DNA from: Promerops cafer
Lineage: Eukaryota > Chordata > Aves > Passeriformes > Nectariniidae
NCBI GenBank assembly: GCA_013398275.1
Contig: VZSE01005960.1
Span: 92,948-156,947, forward strand
Direction: 5' to 3'
DNA: 64,000 nt
The notes under the pieces are model-generated. The model was not told where the DNA came from. It saw only the letters and a list, made by a program, of their open reading frames with translations, and did no database searches. The position numbers were made by a program, and so were the translations under genes. Shown here piece after piece: positions 10,201-23,780 of this stretch. The stretch's first letter is position 1. Each line of letters starts with the position of its first letter.

Positions 10201-12880
10201 AGATAGAGTGTTAGGTCAGATAACTAAACCTCATAAAAAGTAGAGCACAATTCTAGTTGGGAGTCAAGAGCACAACAGACTAACATAGACACTGCTGCCC
10301 ATCCTGAAAAAAAAAACCAAAAAAAAACCCAGCTTGAAGCTGGGGATCTTTGCACATTTGCCCCCCTTATTCACTATTTCAATAATTTCCAAACTTATTG
10401 TGCTCATAGGTTTTCCTTCTTTCCTGAAGCACACTTGGAAAAAAAAAATATTTTCCTTCTTGTTGAACTCCACTTTTTTTTGCTAGCCATTCTTTTCTGT
10501 GACCTACAGTGACATGTAGAGCTGACTGGAATGTCAGCTGCTTACATCTCCAGCATCCCTGCAAGATGATAGTGTGTCCATGGTGACATTGTGGCAGAAA
10601 CATTATAAAGCATCAGCATTACCTTCAAGTGAGAATTTCTTAATTTTGCCTGTGAGTTTTCTCCTCCAAAAACAATTTTCTCTCTTGAGGTAGTAACCAT
10701 AATCATGCTCTCCTCATGTCTTTGTTAACTCAATAAAAATATTACAAATATTTTCACATTATAGTCTTGCTAATACCTTAAAGGGGGAGGCTGAAAATTA
10801 AAAGAAAGAAAATACAGAAAGAAAACACACCCTCTGGGAGAAATATTGAGTCAAGATATTCCTAACTATATTCTCAGCCTTCATGCTGATGTCCTCAAAC
10901 AACAGTAACGAGATGTTTGTGTCCAAGGTGCAGACGCTGTGACTTTCTGGCCCATTGTATCAGCAAAAGTGTAAATATGTCTTAGGGACCAGACCTAAGT
11001 CACTCTGTGACTGCCACTAATCTCTTGTGGAGGAGGTCAGCATTCTGGTCCAGTTTGCTATGCATTTTTATTCAGATAACAAAGGGATGTAGAGCAGAAA
11101 GTTCTGGTAAAGAGAGCAGTAGAGACCAGTTTCCTGGAATATTTCTTCTATCTTCCAACTCATCCTCTGTCACCTTCTTTCTCAAGTGTCCTTCATATGA
11201 CCCAGGCAACCCAATTAGTTGTTTGATGGGACTGAATCTGACCTGTGAGCCACATTCCAAGTGTTCTAGAAATTAAAAGATGATTTATCTTTGACCTCAG
11301 TGTCTCCATGTGCAAAAACCCCCAAAGCAATAATATTTAATGAACAGCGAAGTTGCAACTAATTGGCGCTCGCTCTGCAGCAGCTTTGCCATCTGGGGAC
11401 TTGAATTCGTGACTGGGGTCGCAGACAGCAATGTTAGGGAACTCATAAACTGGGATGGACATCAGGAACAGAAAAGATGAGAGGAGTTATAGGATTGAGG
11501 TCTTAGTGTGCCTGTGCAAGGTTGGATCATAAGAGGGAAGTGTAAAATGGAGGGCATGAGTTCGTGTCCTGATTTAAAGATCTGTGAAGTGGGAGAAGTT
11601 TGAAGGCAGGCAGGATCTACTTCACTTCCTACTGAGGGGAGTTGTAAGAAGGACAAGAAAGAGTTGAGGAGAAAGCAAGAAAACCTTGGTCTCAAACATG
11701 TGAAAGAGTTGATATTTGAGCAGTGAGGCCAGGAAATTGCATCCTTATCCTGGGGAAGAGGGTCTTGGAAGGATGCAGGGCAATTGAAAAGTTCTTTTGG
11801 TATAAGGGAGTATCATGGTAAATATTCAACAACCTGGAATGTGTTTCAAGTAGAAGGGTGGTGGGTAAAAGGAGAGGCAGTCCCAACAATACCTGCAGCA
11901 TCACATCCTCTGTAGGAACTGCTCTGTAGGTATAAATAAGTGTGCTCTTGTGAGATGGAAAATCATAAAGGAAGAGAGGAACATTGGGATCCCAACCACA
12001 CACAGGATTAAGCCCCTACTTATGTAGCCTGAATCCTGTGAGATGAAAATGGAAGCAGAACTCTAAGTTGTTCTCCAGTTGACATTAAGTGTAGTTACAA
12101 AGCACCAGCTAATCCTGAGATTGAATTCGACCACATTATAGCCAACATCTCAGCTGGTTTGGATTTTTTTCAATATTTTTTGTGTGCGTGTGTCTGATCA
12201 TACAAATAGTTTCTTGATTTTCTATGCTTTTATTCAAAGTATAAATAGTTGGAGCAGTTCACAGAACAGTAGGGTCAGTCCTCTGGGACTGGAATCCAAA
12301 TCTACCACCAGATGCAGATACAAAGCGATCTCATTTGAGATCAATGATTCCCATTGGCTTCATCTGGAGTTGATGCCTATGTCAGAAAAATGGCCTTTTT
12401 AGGCACCTAAAGATGGAGACCAGTGTTTAATGGACAAGAAAGAAGTTTAAAATATTATTCATTTCATTACATTATAGCAAGCTGACCTCTCCAATATCGT
12501 TCCCTCAGCTGATAAAGTGATTTTGCATGGCAGAGCCCTCACTGCACAGAAGTCATGTGAAAGGCCTTTTAGAAGTGTACATCCTGCCCAAGGGCATGAA
12601 CACTTTTGTCAACATTTATTAATTTTTTTTACCTTTTTAACTTTGCATTAATTAGAAGTGAACACAGCTATCTGTAAAGCTCCCCAATACAGCACTAAAT
12701 TCACCACTCATTCAAAAATTTAGCAAAAATTACCATATGTGTTAGAGGAAGCTCAACATTTTCTGCTTTTCTAGGCTGCTGAGGCAGCATCCTCTTAGTG
12801 TTGATAAAAATTGCTTTGCAAAGGTTGTGCCTCTTTGGATTTATCACTATCAGCATGTGGCAGTGTTTGAGCTTCCAGCT
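7244..12880. other. Unique noncoding DNA; possible conserved block at 7500-8060
   Basis: No gene is supported. The longest frame (112 codons, minus, 8493-8831) has no recognisable domain. The stretch 7500-8060 is less simple in sequence than its neighbours and may be a conserved noncoding element, but this is only an impression. A-rich simple sequence occurs at 10305-10330. Around 8500-8820 GC rises without an identifiable cause. A weak resemblance to a CR1 tail at 9195-9240 was not accepted. Confidence 0.5.
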
Positions 12881-12899
12881 AAAAAAAAAAAAAAAAAAA
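12881..12899. repeat. Poly-A run (19 A)
   Basis: An uninterrupted run of 19 A. The sequence to its left is not a recognisable processed gene copy or SINE, so it is treated as a simple homopolymer. Confidence 0.9.
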
Positions 12900-15800
12900 T
12901 TCAAATGGAATTTTACAGTACTTGCTTTGGGGCTGGAGCATAAAACTGCTCTCTTAGCAGCTTCCAAGTCCCAGGAAGCTTGGTCCCTGTGTCTCTTGGC
13001 TTTGTCACACCCCCCATGCATTGCTGCTGATCTTTCCCACTTGCTGTTTACTTATTTTATTGCACAGTTTAGAGGCATCTTTTTTATTATTGTTATCTTG
13101 TTATGATTTTGGCTACTCTTGATGACAGGTATTTACAGAAAGGCAAGGATATAAAGTGCAAAACTAACGTACCATGGATGGAGGGCAAGACACCACTATG
13201 GAGGAGAGCAGAAAGCTGCTGAAATAAGATTTTGAAGAAATTTTAGGTTCAGAAAAAATGGCTGGGTCTACATTATCAAGCTGTGAGCCCAGTATGAAAG
13301 CAAAGTGATGCTTAGCACTTGGCATCTACACCATACACCTACCTCAGGCTAGCTCTGGTGCTGTGGGTTGGATGTCTGATAGCAATTACGACAAATTAAG
13401 TGCTGACATATTATTCTGGTGTAATGATTTCCTAAAGGAGTGCAGTTTGTGTGTTAGGAGCCCCATCTGCAATCTGAATCTGTGTCTGCGTGGAGATGAT
13501 ACGGAGATACACTGAAGAAGTGCACTGTTGAGCTGAACAGAGGCACTGATGGAAATCACCTGGGAAAAGAGCTGATGTCCTTGGACTGGGTGGAGAACAG
13601 CAGTGGGTTTACTGGTGCAGCAAAACACACAATCAGATCGTAGCAGGTACAAGCCAGTCTCTAATAAAAGTATCCTGAAACACATTTACTGAAGATCTGG
13701 TCTGATATTCTGTTTTTTAAAAAAAACGCATAATGTCGCACACTAGAGTGGACGAGGCATACGAGTATTTGTCTTTTTCTGGTGCTCATCTGGTTTGACT
13801 TAGGCTTTTTAGCACGTCACTCTCTGGCTGTATTTTGATTCCCTTGATGAGGTTACACACCTGACCCTGCGTTTCCTTCCTGCACCCTTAGAACAGAGCC
13901 CTTGGAGAGAGCTGGAAAGGACTCTGAATCCTAAAGCCAACTCAGACCAATTTCATGGGAAGGGTAAAACGAAGGGTAAATGCTCCACTTCGAAGCTTCT
14001 TTTATGTGTTTGATCTTTCACAGTGTTGCTCATTCAATCTGTCCTGGACTAGTGATATGAAGAAGCCATGAAAGTTAATCCATTTTAGAGATGAATCGGT
14101 TCTGGCAACTGTCCCCAGGCACAGGTCAGCAAACACAGGATGGACGGGCTCTCTGAGGGAATAATTCCTTGAAAAACAGCACCTGGAAAATGCTCACTTC
14201 GTCGTTGCTTATCTGCTTTGGTAGTAGGTAGCTGGCACAGAGTTCAGTTTCACCTTGGCTCTAGGCAAGGCAGTTTTCTAGACAATGACAGTTTTCAGAC
14301 GAGAAGCTTGGGGAAAAAATAATTAAAAAATTATACATACAATCCCTCTGAGGAGAGATCCTCTTTGTGCCAAGCATTAATACACAGCCAGAACAAGTCT
14401 TTTCTTTTACACATTCCTGCTGGCACTGTAAGTCCCCAAAATAAAGGCCTATTGTGGAAAAAGCAGAGAACAGAAGCAGAAAATATGAAAAATTTTCTTG
14501 TTTTGTAGGGGCACAAAACATTTCTGATGCTTCATTGATCACACTCAGCACTGTAAATAGGAACAATGACCTGCTGAAATGGCCAGGTAGAAAAGTTGCT
14601 CCATTTAGAGAAAATTCTTGAAAACTGAAGAATGTTGATCCCAACATGGGAAAAAAAATATAGAAAGCTAGTCTTTGTCTCAGCTCCCACTGTGAAATCT
14701 CTGTGTCTTATTGTAGTCAGGCTACAAGAGAAGTTAAAGGTTTAGGTGTTCCTTTCATTAGCATTTGACCTACATTGACCTTAAAGGAAGTCTAAGATCC
14801 TGATGTTGTCAATCTAAGCTGTACAGAAATTAACTACAAATCTGAATTTCAGTGGCAATGAATGCCTTATCTCCCTTCATCAGAATGGAATACCAGTCAA
14901 AACTCAGAAACTCTGAGCTGAATACATGAGCATGGTATGTAAATAATGAACTTTTTTTCTTTCGTATCTATTGACTGTGCAAGCTCTGGGACAATGTATG
15001 GCTATTACACTGTTCTTTATTCTTAGTTGTCAAACACAAATTTGTACTTTTTTTGTAGAAACTTTGGCCCAAAATCCCACACAGAACCACAACAACAGAT
15101 TTGTTTAACATCCACTTGTTGTTGTAGCTATATGCCTCTTTAGTTAAAGTTTTAGTGGTTAAAACAGAAGTGATGCTGGGAAGCCCAATTTTTCAAGTTT
15201 TTATTGATGTCAGCACCCTTCCCCTCTTTAAGAACTGTGAATGTTGCCTCCCCTTGGATTGCTCAAATGTGTATTTTAGGGTACTTTTCGTCTTTGGTGA
15301 AAAATTCTCTTCTGCTTTTAGACTAATAAATTAGGTAGCTCACAGGGAACTGTCATTCTGAATTGGGATAACATTTTCTGTGCAGCTCATTTCTCTTTAA
15401 GCACAGCTTCTGGAGTTCAGTAGAGCAATCTCTAATAAAGCTATCTGAAGAAAAAAACAATATAGCTGCTAGAAATGTTAGCACTTGGATTAACACACAC
15501 AGTCTTAGCTGGAAGAAATCTGGTTAATGGGCTTCAGGACCCTCAGGAAGAGAAAATTGTAAGCATGAGCATTCTCTAAGAGCAGAAATCTTGGGTATTG
15601 CAAAAGATACCTAATATTCTTCTTGGCTTTGGAATGGATTTTGAGCTTTCTCTGTTGTGTCATTTCTTGCCTCGCTTGCTGACCTAGTCTCATCTGTCCA
15701 AACAAGTTTGAAAATGAAAAAACACATTTGTCCTTCTCACATGGGAAATCCTAGGACAGAGAATTTGTGTCAGCAAAGTGAAACATTCCTGCTGAAGAAA

Positions 15801-16401
15801 AGAAAAAGCTCTTCTAAGTTAAAATAACCTTTTAGCAATAAATTTACTTGCCAGTAGCATGCTTTTGATAACCCAAATAAATAAACAAATAACAGTAAAA
15901 TCTTGACCCACACAGAGGCAAAGTAGCTTAAATTGTAGAAGATATTCAGTGCTTGCCAGATCTTGGTGTTACAGTCTGCCTGTTGCCTCTGTAGCCTCAA
16001 AAAAGACCCACCACAAATTCTGCAATTTCCCAAAATTCATTTGTCTAATCTGTGTCCGTTGTGTGTGGTGGCTTCTCCCTTACTCTCCTCATGAGAATTT
16101 GTACATGATGTCCTGCTAGACTACCTGTTGTCCACCAGCCAGCAAGTGCTCGTGCAGGGCATATAAATAATCCTAAAACATGAGAAAACTTGAAAGTAGA
16201 TTAAAACTTTAACACCCTTGTCTGGTTTCTGTGCAAATGAGCTGTGCACGGTCCATTGTAATGATGTCCCAAGGTTCATTCTAATATCTAAGATAATTTA
16301 TCTTCAATATAAAAGATGGACAGCATCAGGACCATCTGCAGACCAAGTACCTTGGGTCTATCTGTGTATCCTGAATATTGACGCCCCTCTCAGGATGAGC
16401 C

Positions 16402-16425
16402 TGAAGTTGCAATCATGCAACTTCA
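16402..16425. repeat. Perfect 10-bp hairpin with 4-base loop
   Basis: TGAAGTTGCA (16402-16411) is followed after ATCA by its exact reverse complement TGCAACTTCA (16416-16425). It is tight and palindrome-like. Role unknown; it may be chance. Confidence 0.75.
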
Positions 16426-18167
16426 CTCCTAGAAGGAACTGCCACACTGAGGGTGAAATTCAGGCACCTCGCAGTCTGCAGGTTGGGTGTTCTATCTGTA
16501 GTACTCATCTAGGCAAATATTCACCAGAGGAAACCTAGTGGAACAGAACATAAGCTAGTTGTCTAGATTCTCCACAGCTAGTGGAGAGAAATAGATTATC
16601 TCTTGCTTCAAGGCAGATGTCTAAAAGCATTAGCTGTGTCATTCATTAGAGGTGCTTTTTTCCTTCCCTTGCCTATAAAAATATTCTGAATAATTAACTC
16701 TGATACAGATGCTTATCATATAGATGTCTAAAATTAGACCAACTGACTATTGATATTGCCAGGGCTCATGAACCAGGCTGACAGGGGAACCTTGTTGTTT
16801 TTTTCATTTACTAACTTGCTCTGAACATGCCAGCACCATCATTAAGCCACCCTTGAGAGTCCCCTGGCAGTAACACAATTAGGGACAATATCTCACTTTC
16901 AGGTTAATGAAACCTGATCTCCAAACTTCATATGCACAGCAGTGCAGCAGTACAACAGTCCTTGACAGTGGGTAACCTCAAATACCAATCATCCAGACTT
17001 ATCCTCTGCCTTTTCCACCCATCTACATAAAGGGAAAGAGATTATTTTCTTGTTCAACAATCCTTCCAAAATTTGCAATCAAGTCTTCACTGTGCTGTTG
17101 AACATCTCTTTGAACTCAGGTAAATCTGTCAAACCCCCATTCCAAAATATTCAGGGTTAACTCATGCTGGAGTTAATGACTGCTGGTTGCCTGAGAAGCT
17201 TTGAAGGTCAGAGGACTACTCAAACTCGTGTAATCCTCAGAACTGTGAGAGAGCAGTGTTGCTCAAAACTCGTGCCATTAGAAACAACTTTATTTCACGC
17301 CTCTGTGAATTGTTCTCACATAAATATTTTATGGTTTAAGACAAAATACCAACTATCTAAATTAAAGGAATCAGGCAGGTGTTTAGGTAAAGAAGGAAGA
17401 GCAATGCAAATGAGGTGTGACAGACAGTGCATGACATTTTACAAAGTGTTAGTCTACCAATTAACTGGAGAAACAAAGGCAACCATTATGTAATTTTATG
17501 CCAAATGGATCTCAGTTATAGACATAAAGAGAAAATGGAGGCTTCTAGAAATACAGGACTTAGACAGTCTTCAAAGACTGGATCTATTTGAAATGAGAAG
17601 TTTGCTTTCAATGTCTGCCAGATCAGTTTTAGACCTCTTACCTCCACTAGTCCACAAACCAACAAAACAAACACACCTACTATCAATTTAAAATGTCTCC
17701 ACCTGACACTGTCTTCAGACAAACATTTACAACTTGTAGCAGTCTTTTATATATATTCCACCCATTCCTACCCCTCACAGCACACAAGGTCACCCTCTTT
17801 ATAGGAGTCTCTCTTCCCTTTATGGTGGTTCTAGACTGAGAACATTCTCATTTTTAGAGTTATCTGCTGTGGTGAACACCTGGCTTCAGAGGAGTCTTAA
17901 TTTTTCAAAAAAATTGTATTATTAGCACATTCCTGGTTAGCACAAAACCATTGCTCACCGTTGCTCTATGGACTGGAGGTGCATATTGTAAGACATATTG
18001 CTATAGATTTTTTAAAGTCAGCAATGAATTCCACTGGCAGCTAAAAGCAAAAGGAAAAGGCTTCAAGATATTCCTTTTTGGACACACCTCATATACACCT
18101 GCCCTTGTATTGATTCCTTCCATCTCCCAAGGAATGTAGTGTAGTTTCATAAGCATGATGAAACTTT

Positions 18168-18193
18168 GTGATGACTCCTTTCCAGGTCATCAC
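18168..18193. repeat. Perfect 8-bp inverted repeat
   Basis: GTGATGAC (18168-18175) and GTCATCAC (18186-18193) are exact reverse complements separated by ten bases. Role unknown; a stem of this size is expected by chance. Confidence 0.65.
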
Positions 18194-19829
18194 TTTCTAT
18201 AGGATTTGATCCTTTCCTTAAAGGACAAAATATAAGGTATTTTTGGAAAGGAGGGAAATTATCTTCCAACAATCTGTTGATTTGCTGTGAAAACTATTCT
18301 GCTTTTAGCCTGGTTTTATTTCTGGTAATGGTAAAGGCACTTAATTATCTTTTGCATATGTCAATCATACATGTTTTGCAAATGAGCTACACTATACACG
18401 ATGCCACCAAAATGCTATATGTCCATCGAGTTCTTTTTTCACTGTATTAAGGTATATGTAATTGTACCTTGAGCTGTATTAGATGATGGTGACATTTTAT
18501 AAATTAAAATAGTTACAAAAATAATTTTTTGAGTATTTGTACGCCTCATTATCCAGAAATGATGCAGTAAAAAGCTGTTTTGTGGGAAACCAGTATTATT
18601 TAAGTGAGAAGATCAAAGGTTGCAGTTGGCCCCTGTGGGTTTATTTGCAAACAGCCTTTGTCCAGCACTGCTCTCCAGGCTGTTGGGTGCTGTCCCTGCA
18701 GAAATATGGCTTTTTCTCTGCATTCCAGATCTTTATATTACAAGGTGATAAAAAATTCAGCATCTGAAAATGCTTCACTGATAAACAAGTTATTCAGAAA
18801 ATGATAAACAGTTCCACAGAGGGGAGAGTCCGCTATTGATGAGTCTCTAACAAGAGCCTTAACACAGAAACATTTGACAGGCTAATGTCACAACACTTCT
18901 ACATCCCTGGCTATTTACAGGTTTCCTAGGTGCTCTGAAGCATGGTGTTCCAGGAAGGCATACTAGATAATTTCCAGTTTTCCTTTTGTTGTCAATGCTT
19001 TCTTTTATTTTGGACAGGGTGTCAGACCTCTCTGCGTCTCAGTAAAATGAGGAATCTTACTGTTCAAGGGGGCAGAGATGGAACAAAGGGAACATTGCTG
19101 GTTAGGTTTCTTTCTCTCTGATACTCCCCTCTTAAGAGCAATTTCCTGAAATAGAATTCCATAAGTTCTTAATTATTCTACCTCTTTTTTCTTGGGCAAC
19201 TATGGAAACAAAAGGATTTTCCTATCTCATAATATTATTGAATCATGTAATTTTTTTTAAAGAGCTTGCACTATGGAAATGTTTTTAGTAAGTTCCTTAG
19301 TGAAAAGAATGGGAAAACAAAGAAGAATACATTGGTTATTTTAAATAGTCATTTTGTTAACAGGCATATTGTGTGTTGTTACAAGTATGGAAGATATATT
19401 TTGTCTCTGTAATGTATGATATTTCAAGATAAATTAAATCTCTGATCCAGGGCAATTTTCATGGAAACCACATCTTCTGAAAGGGAAGTTATTCTATTTC
19501 TTAGGTGTTTAATACTAAAAGATTCCTCTAACTTGAGTATTTATGTAGGTGACATTTTGTATCAGAACATTCTGCAGGCTGTAATGCTTCTCTTCAAACT
19601 GCACGTTTTTAATACATTAGAGTGAAATTTGGAATTTTCTTGGCCGTAAATCAATATCTTAATCAACATTTATTTTTGCTCCCATGGTCAGAGACAATAT
19701 TTTACTTCTCTGCTATGACAAGCAGCAAAGGGAAGGAATAGAGAGCAGATGTCCATGTACTGAAGTCACAGCACTTCCATATAAATGCAGTTACTAAAGT
19801 TAACATACAAACTGTGCTTTTGTGTAGAG

Positions 19830-19879
19830 AAAAAAAAAAAAAAAAAAAAANNNNNNNAAAAAAAAAAAAAAAAAAAAAA
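19830..19879. repeat. Poly-A tract containing a 7-base assembly gap
   Basis: Twenty-one A (19830-19850), seven N (19851-19857) and twenty-two A (19858-19879). The gap falls inside a homopolymer that the assembly could not size, so the true length is unknown. On the other strand it is a long T tract. No recognisable retrocopy adjoins it. Confidence 0.95.
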
Positions 19880-22377
19880 TTTATATTTATGAGGAGTTTT
19901 AAAGAATAGCACTACGTCTTTGGTAACATAAGATAAAATTAGACCTGAATGGCATACAGCAACATATAGAAATGTCTTATAGAACAATATCTTGTTAATT
20001 GCATATTAAAAATCAACTAGATTTTTTAAATGTGCCATTTTAAGATCACTAATCTGTTCCACTATATTCAGCTGCTAGCATATTCCTCTGAATGCAAGAA
20101 ATGCATATTTTCTTAATTTAAGGGGAAAAAATATGCCTCCCTGCATGTGTTGAAATAAGTGAAGGGAAGGAAAATGTCAGCTGTGTGTGCAGGCAGCCAC
20201 CTGCAAGTAATATCAAGATAATGGGCATGTAACAGGAGGATCAGCTGTGAGCAGCAGGGCACAGACCCTGCTCAAAGGCTGAGCCTGCACCTCCCCAGAG
20301 GCCCCTCTGCCAGGTCCAGGGCAGGGAATTGTGTCAGGTTCCTTGAAAAGCTCCATTGTCCTGGGAAGTGTGTGCAGTTCCCTTCTGTTGTGACAGTCTC
20401 TCTCATTTAAATAACCAGAAGAGGTGGGTGTAGGTTGCTCAAAGCAGATTAGTGACAGATCCAGGATGAAAACTTGACTCCCCTAAGTCTCAGGAGAGCG
20501 CCTCAGTCACTCTGCAGCCTCTGCTCCCCACTGCTGCACACAGAGCACAGCTGCTGAAGTGCTGAGGTTTCTCAGTTTTCACTGCTTTTGGCATGGGACA
20601 CACTGAAGTGGCTCGGTATCATGTTTAAGACTGAGTTTCCAGGACCAATTCAGAGAGATTGAGATTTCTAAATAATCCTTTCCTTGGAAGTGCCTGTAAT
20701 TTAAAACTCCCTTAGCATGCTTTTCTCTCACAAAAGAGTCTTTCTGATTCATGTCACTTTTATTTGTGACCTGAGGATTTTGCTGGAATCCTATCTGCTT
20801 TTTCTGTGCCATTAGTCCTAGAAGAGGTTTTTATGAATTTTATGAATATGTTCTTGCTCAAGGAGCACTTTGATATATTATCCTGTTGCAATTAGATATC
20901 AAAAAATACATATGCATTAAGTGCAGATTCAGCAATTACCTGATAGTCTAAATATAAAAAAAAATAATAAAAAAGAAGAACTGTACCCAGCAGCAGTTAG
21001 ATAACGACTTGCACCAAAATATTTACCTTGTTTACTTCCACACTCGAAGTGATCTGGGAAAATGATGTATTGAGTTTATTTCTTTTCTGTCACCTGAGAT
21101 ATGTCATCTGACCTTTAGCTGGGGCTGATGAACAGAGAAGTCAGCTGATGCAGCAGCCTGGTGTTTCATTATCTGCTACCTCTGAAGGACCTCACTCGTA
21201 TCCAGCACAGGTCACAGCGTGGTGACTTCAGCTAAGCCTCACAGGGATAAAAGACTGTCACTCATATATACTGTGGCCTTTGCTTCAAAAACACCAGGAT
21301 CAAACAAGTTTAAGGAAGGCATTAATTTACAGATGAGCTGAGGAAATTGGGTTGAGAGCTTGGGTTTAACATAATAAATGAGCTCCTTACCATAATCTTT
21401 TTACTGGTCAGCAAAAAAAAAATATCAAATTTTGTGGTTATTCTCAGAAATATCAATGAGCATTTATATAAACATATAGAATGTGAAATTTAGTGCAAAA
21501 ACCAAACAATAGGTTTTGGGGCCAAATATTATAATCTTTAGTTACACAAGTTTTTTTTTCTTGTGAGTATTTCAGCTCCTCTATGATTCTACAGAAGGAA
21601 AAAAAGGTGTGATTCCTCTTTATTGTGAAATGACATTTGATCCTAATTTTGGAAAGAAAGTAAATATTTCCATCCCCAAGGGCCATTGTGATACAAACAG
21701 CCCAGATGTTAAAGCACCAGTGTCACTAGTCTCTTGCAGATTAAACATCCTTATATTTTTATTGTGTAAATATTCTCCTTTCTTCCTAAGTAATAAAGAA
21801 GAAAGGAGAGTCTAATCAAACTAGAGAAAGATATGTTTTATTTCCAATTTTTCTACAAGCTTCTCATGTATCATTTAAGCAGACCAAAGGTGCTCTTTGC
21901 ACCTTGGCACATGTCTACCACAGATTAGTAAAACACCTAAACTGGTTCCGCTCATTGTCATCTCAGAACAACACAAATGAGGAAATTACACCAGGGACTT
22001 GGGATAGTTAGAAATCATACCAAAAAATTTATTCTTTCAGCACTAATGCTCTATTCATGTTACTATTGAGCTTTTGAAGTAGAGAAGACTCCCATCAAGC
22101 CAGTTCAGCTCTTTGTACTGCACTTCCCTGCATTTCAGACTACAAGATTAGCTGAGATACATAGGGTGTCTTAGCACCAATTCAGACTGGTATTTTCCCA
22201 CGTTGTTTCTCTATAGCATAAGATCAAGATTGTAATCCACCTAGAAGGACTTCTAGGGACCAGTGACAGTAATACATCAACTGGTGGGTGAGGTTTTCTG
22301 TGGGCCTGTCAATTCCCATACAGATTTGAATTACAATTTTTTAACAAATGAGAAAGTTGTTTCAAAAATATTGCAGT

Positions 22378-22395
22378 TTATTATTATTATTATTA
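22378..22395. repeat. TTA trinucleotide microsatellite
   Basis: Six tandem TTA units, directly readable. Confidence 0.9.
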
Positions 22396-23734
22396 CTACA
22401 GGCCACTTGTCTATGCAAAATTATTTAATCAAAAGAGCCTTTTAATCATGAGGGGAACATATTTTCATCAAAGTGAACAGCACTCTTTAATTAAATAGAG
22501 TAGAAAGCAAAAGACAAGTTCTGAAATGTTATCTTTCGCTGAGGCTCCAGGGGACTAAGGAAATCCTTTCAAAAGCTGACCTTTCAGAAGGAAAGCCCAT
22601 TTGGGTTTATAGCTATTGCTTATCTCTACATGAGAGATTTATGCAGGTAAGTGCCTGCTCTTGAGATGAGAAGATACTTCAACATTCATTGTTATTTCAG
22701 GCACTAAGTTGACTGATGGGGCCAGAGCCCACTATTGTGAAAAAGGCATTACTCCAAGGAAGGTTATGAAGGATTAAAAATCCTTCCTTCTTAGTACAGA
22801 TTGCAGTTGAGGAGCTAGTCTGTAAAAATCACCACTAAGAGGGAATTATTTGGCAACAGGAATCAAGAGTTATATCACTTTAGACCTGCTGATCACCTAA
22901 TCCATGCGGCTTAATTTCATTTGACTATAAAACATGTTGAAAGCCATGGCCTGGATGTAGTGTTGATTTCAACATGTCACAAAAGGATGAGAGCTGCTCT
23001 GTGAAACCATGGGAATTTAGAGCGCAAACACAAAAAGTTGTCATGGATTTATGCTTTGATATGACCCCTAAGGTAACACTAGTTTTGTTACCATTCATGA
23101 GCTGTTTTACTGGCCACGCCAGCTATTATAAGAAGAGAGTGGGTGGTGTGACATCCCCAGAGGAATTTCTCACTCTGTCAAGTCCTTCCTTTTCTTCGTA
23201 CACTGGGAGCGAGACCATGACTGAGAGACCACTGCCAGACCTAACTAGGCAGAATATTCACAAGCAGCAGTGAGTTTTCATATCTCTGAACAGAAGTTTT
23301 AGCTCTTGGATTGTCTCCTCACAAAGGTCTCCATTAACACATTTTGTGATATTGCTGTCTTCCTGTCCTTGGCCAGAAAATCTCTTCCACAATCCAAATT
23401 TTTCTTTAAAACCTTTTTCTTTCCCCCACAGAAAGATCTTCTCTTTTAAATTGTTCAATCAGTTAACATTCAAAGACTTTGTGCTCTTTTGGAAATTGCT
23501 TATAATATTTAAGATACAGCTTTTTCCTGAGTATCAAAGGAGGGTGTCATATACAGGGCATTTTTAGAGGCCATAAGAGACTCATTTTTTCAAGAGAATT
23601 GTGAGAATTTTTGGCAAATGAATACTTGTTTAAAAATTCCCATCCTTGATTCTGTTGGATTGGAGTGCTAACTAAACCAGGCTGCTGATTTTGTTTAAGT
23701 TGAATTATCTCTAATAACATTTAGTAAACCCCCA

Positions 23735-23780
23735 GATCAACAGATTTTTTTTTTCTATTATTATTATTTTTCTGTTGATC
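23735..23780. repeat. Perfect 10-bp inverted repeat around a T-rich spacer
   Basis: GATCAACAGA (23735-23744) and TCTGTTGATC (23771-23780) are exact reverse complements. The 26-base spacer is almost only T and A, including a TTA microsatellite. No transposon family is recognised. Confidence 0.75.

Larger units (their letters stand above)
12900..19829. other. Unique noncoding DNA with small perfect hairpins
   Basis: No gene is supported. The longest frame is 128 codons (minus, 14261-14647), with several cysteines and hydrophobic stretches but no family I can name; frames of this size arise by chance in AT-rich DNA. Perfect hairpins at 16402-16425 and 18168-18193 are listed separately. No CR1 or LTR was recognised. 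Confidence 0.5.

Noticed and set aside
12881..12899. Poly-A tail of a processed pseudogene
   Set aside because: No recognisable coding sequence lies upstream and no flanking target-site duplication was found.
13386..13685. 99-codon minus-strand ORF
   Set aside because: Not recognised, and no splice or conservation evidence is visible in the sequence.
14261..14647. 128-codon minus-strand ORF
   Set aside because: No recognisable domain and no clear splice sites in the right frame. A frame of this length is plausible by chance in AT-rich DNA.
17164..17493. 109-codon plus-strand ORF
   Set aside because: No domain or family recognised; within the range expected by chance.
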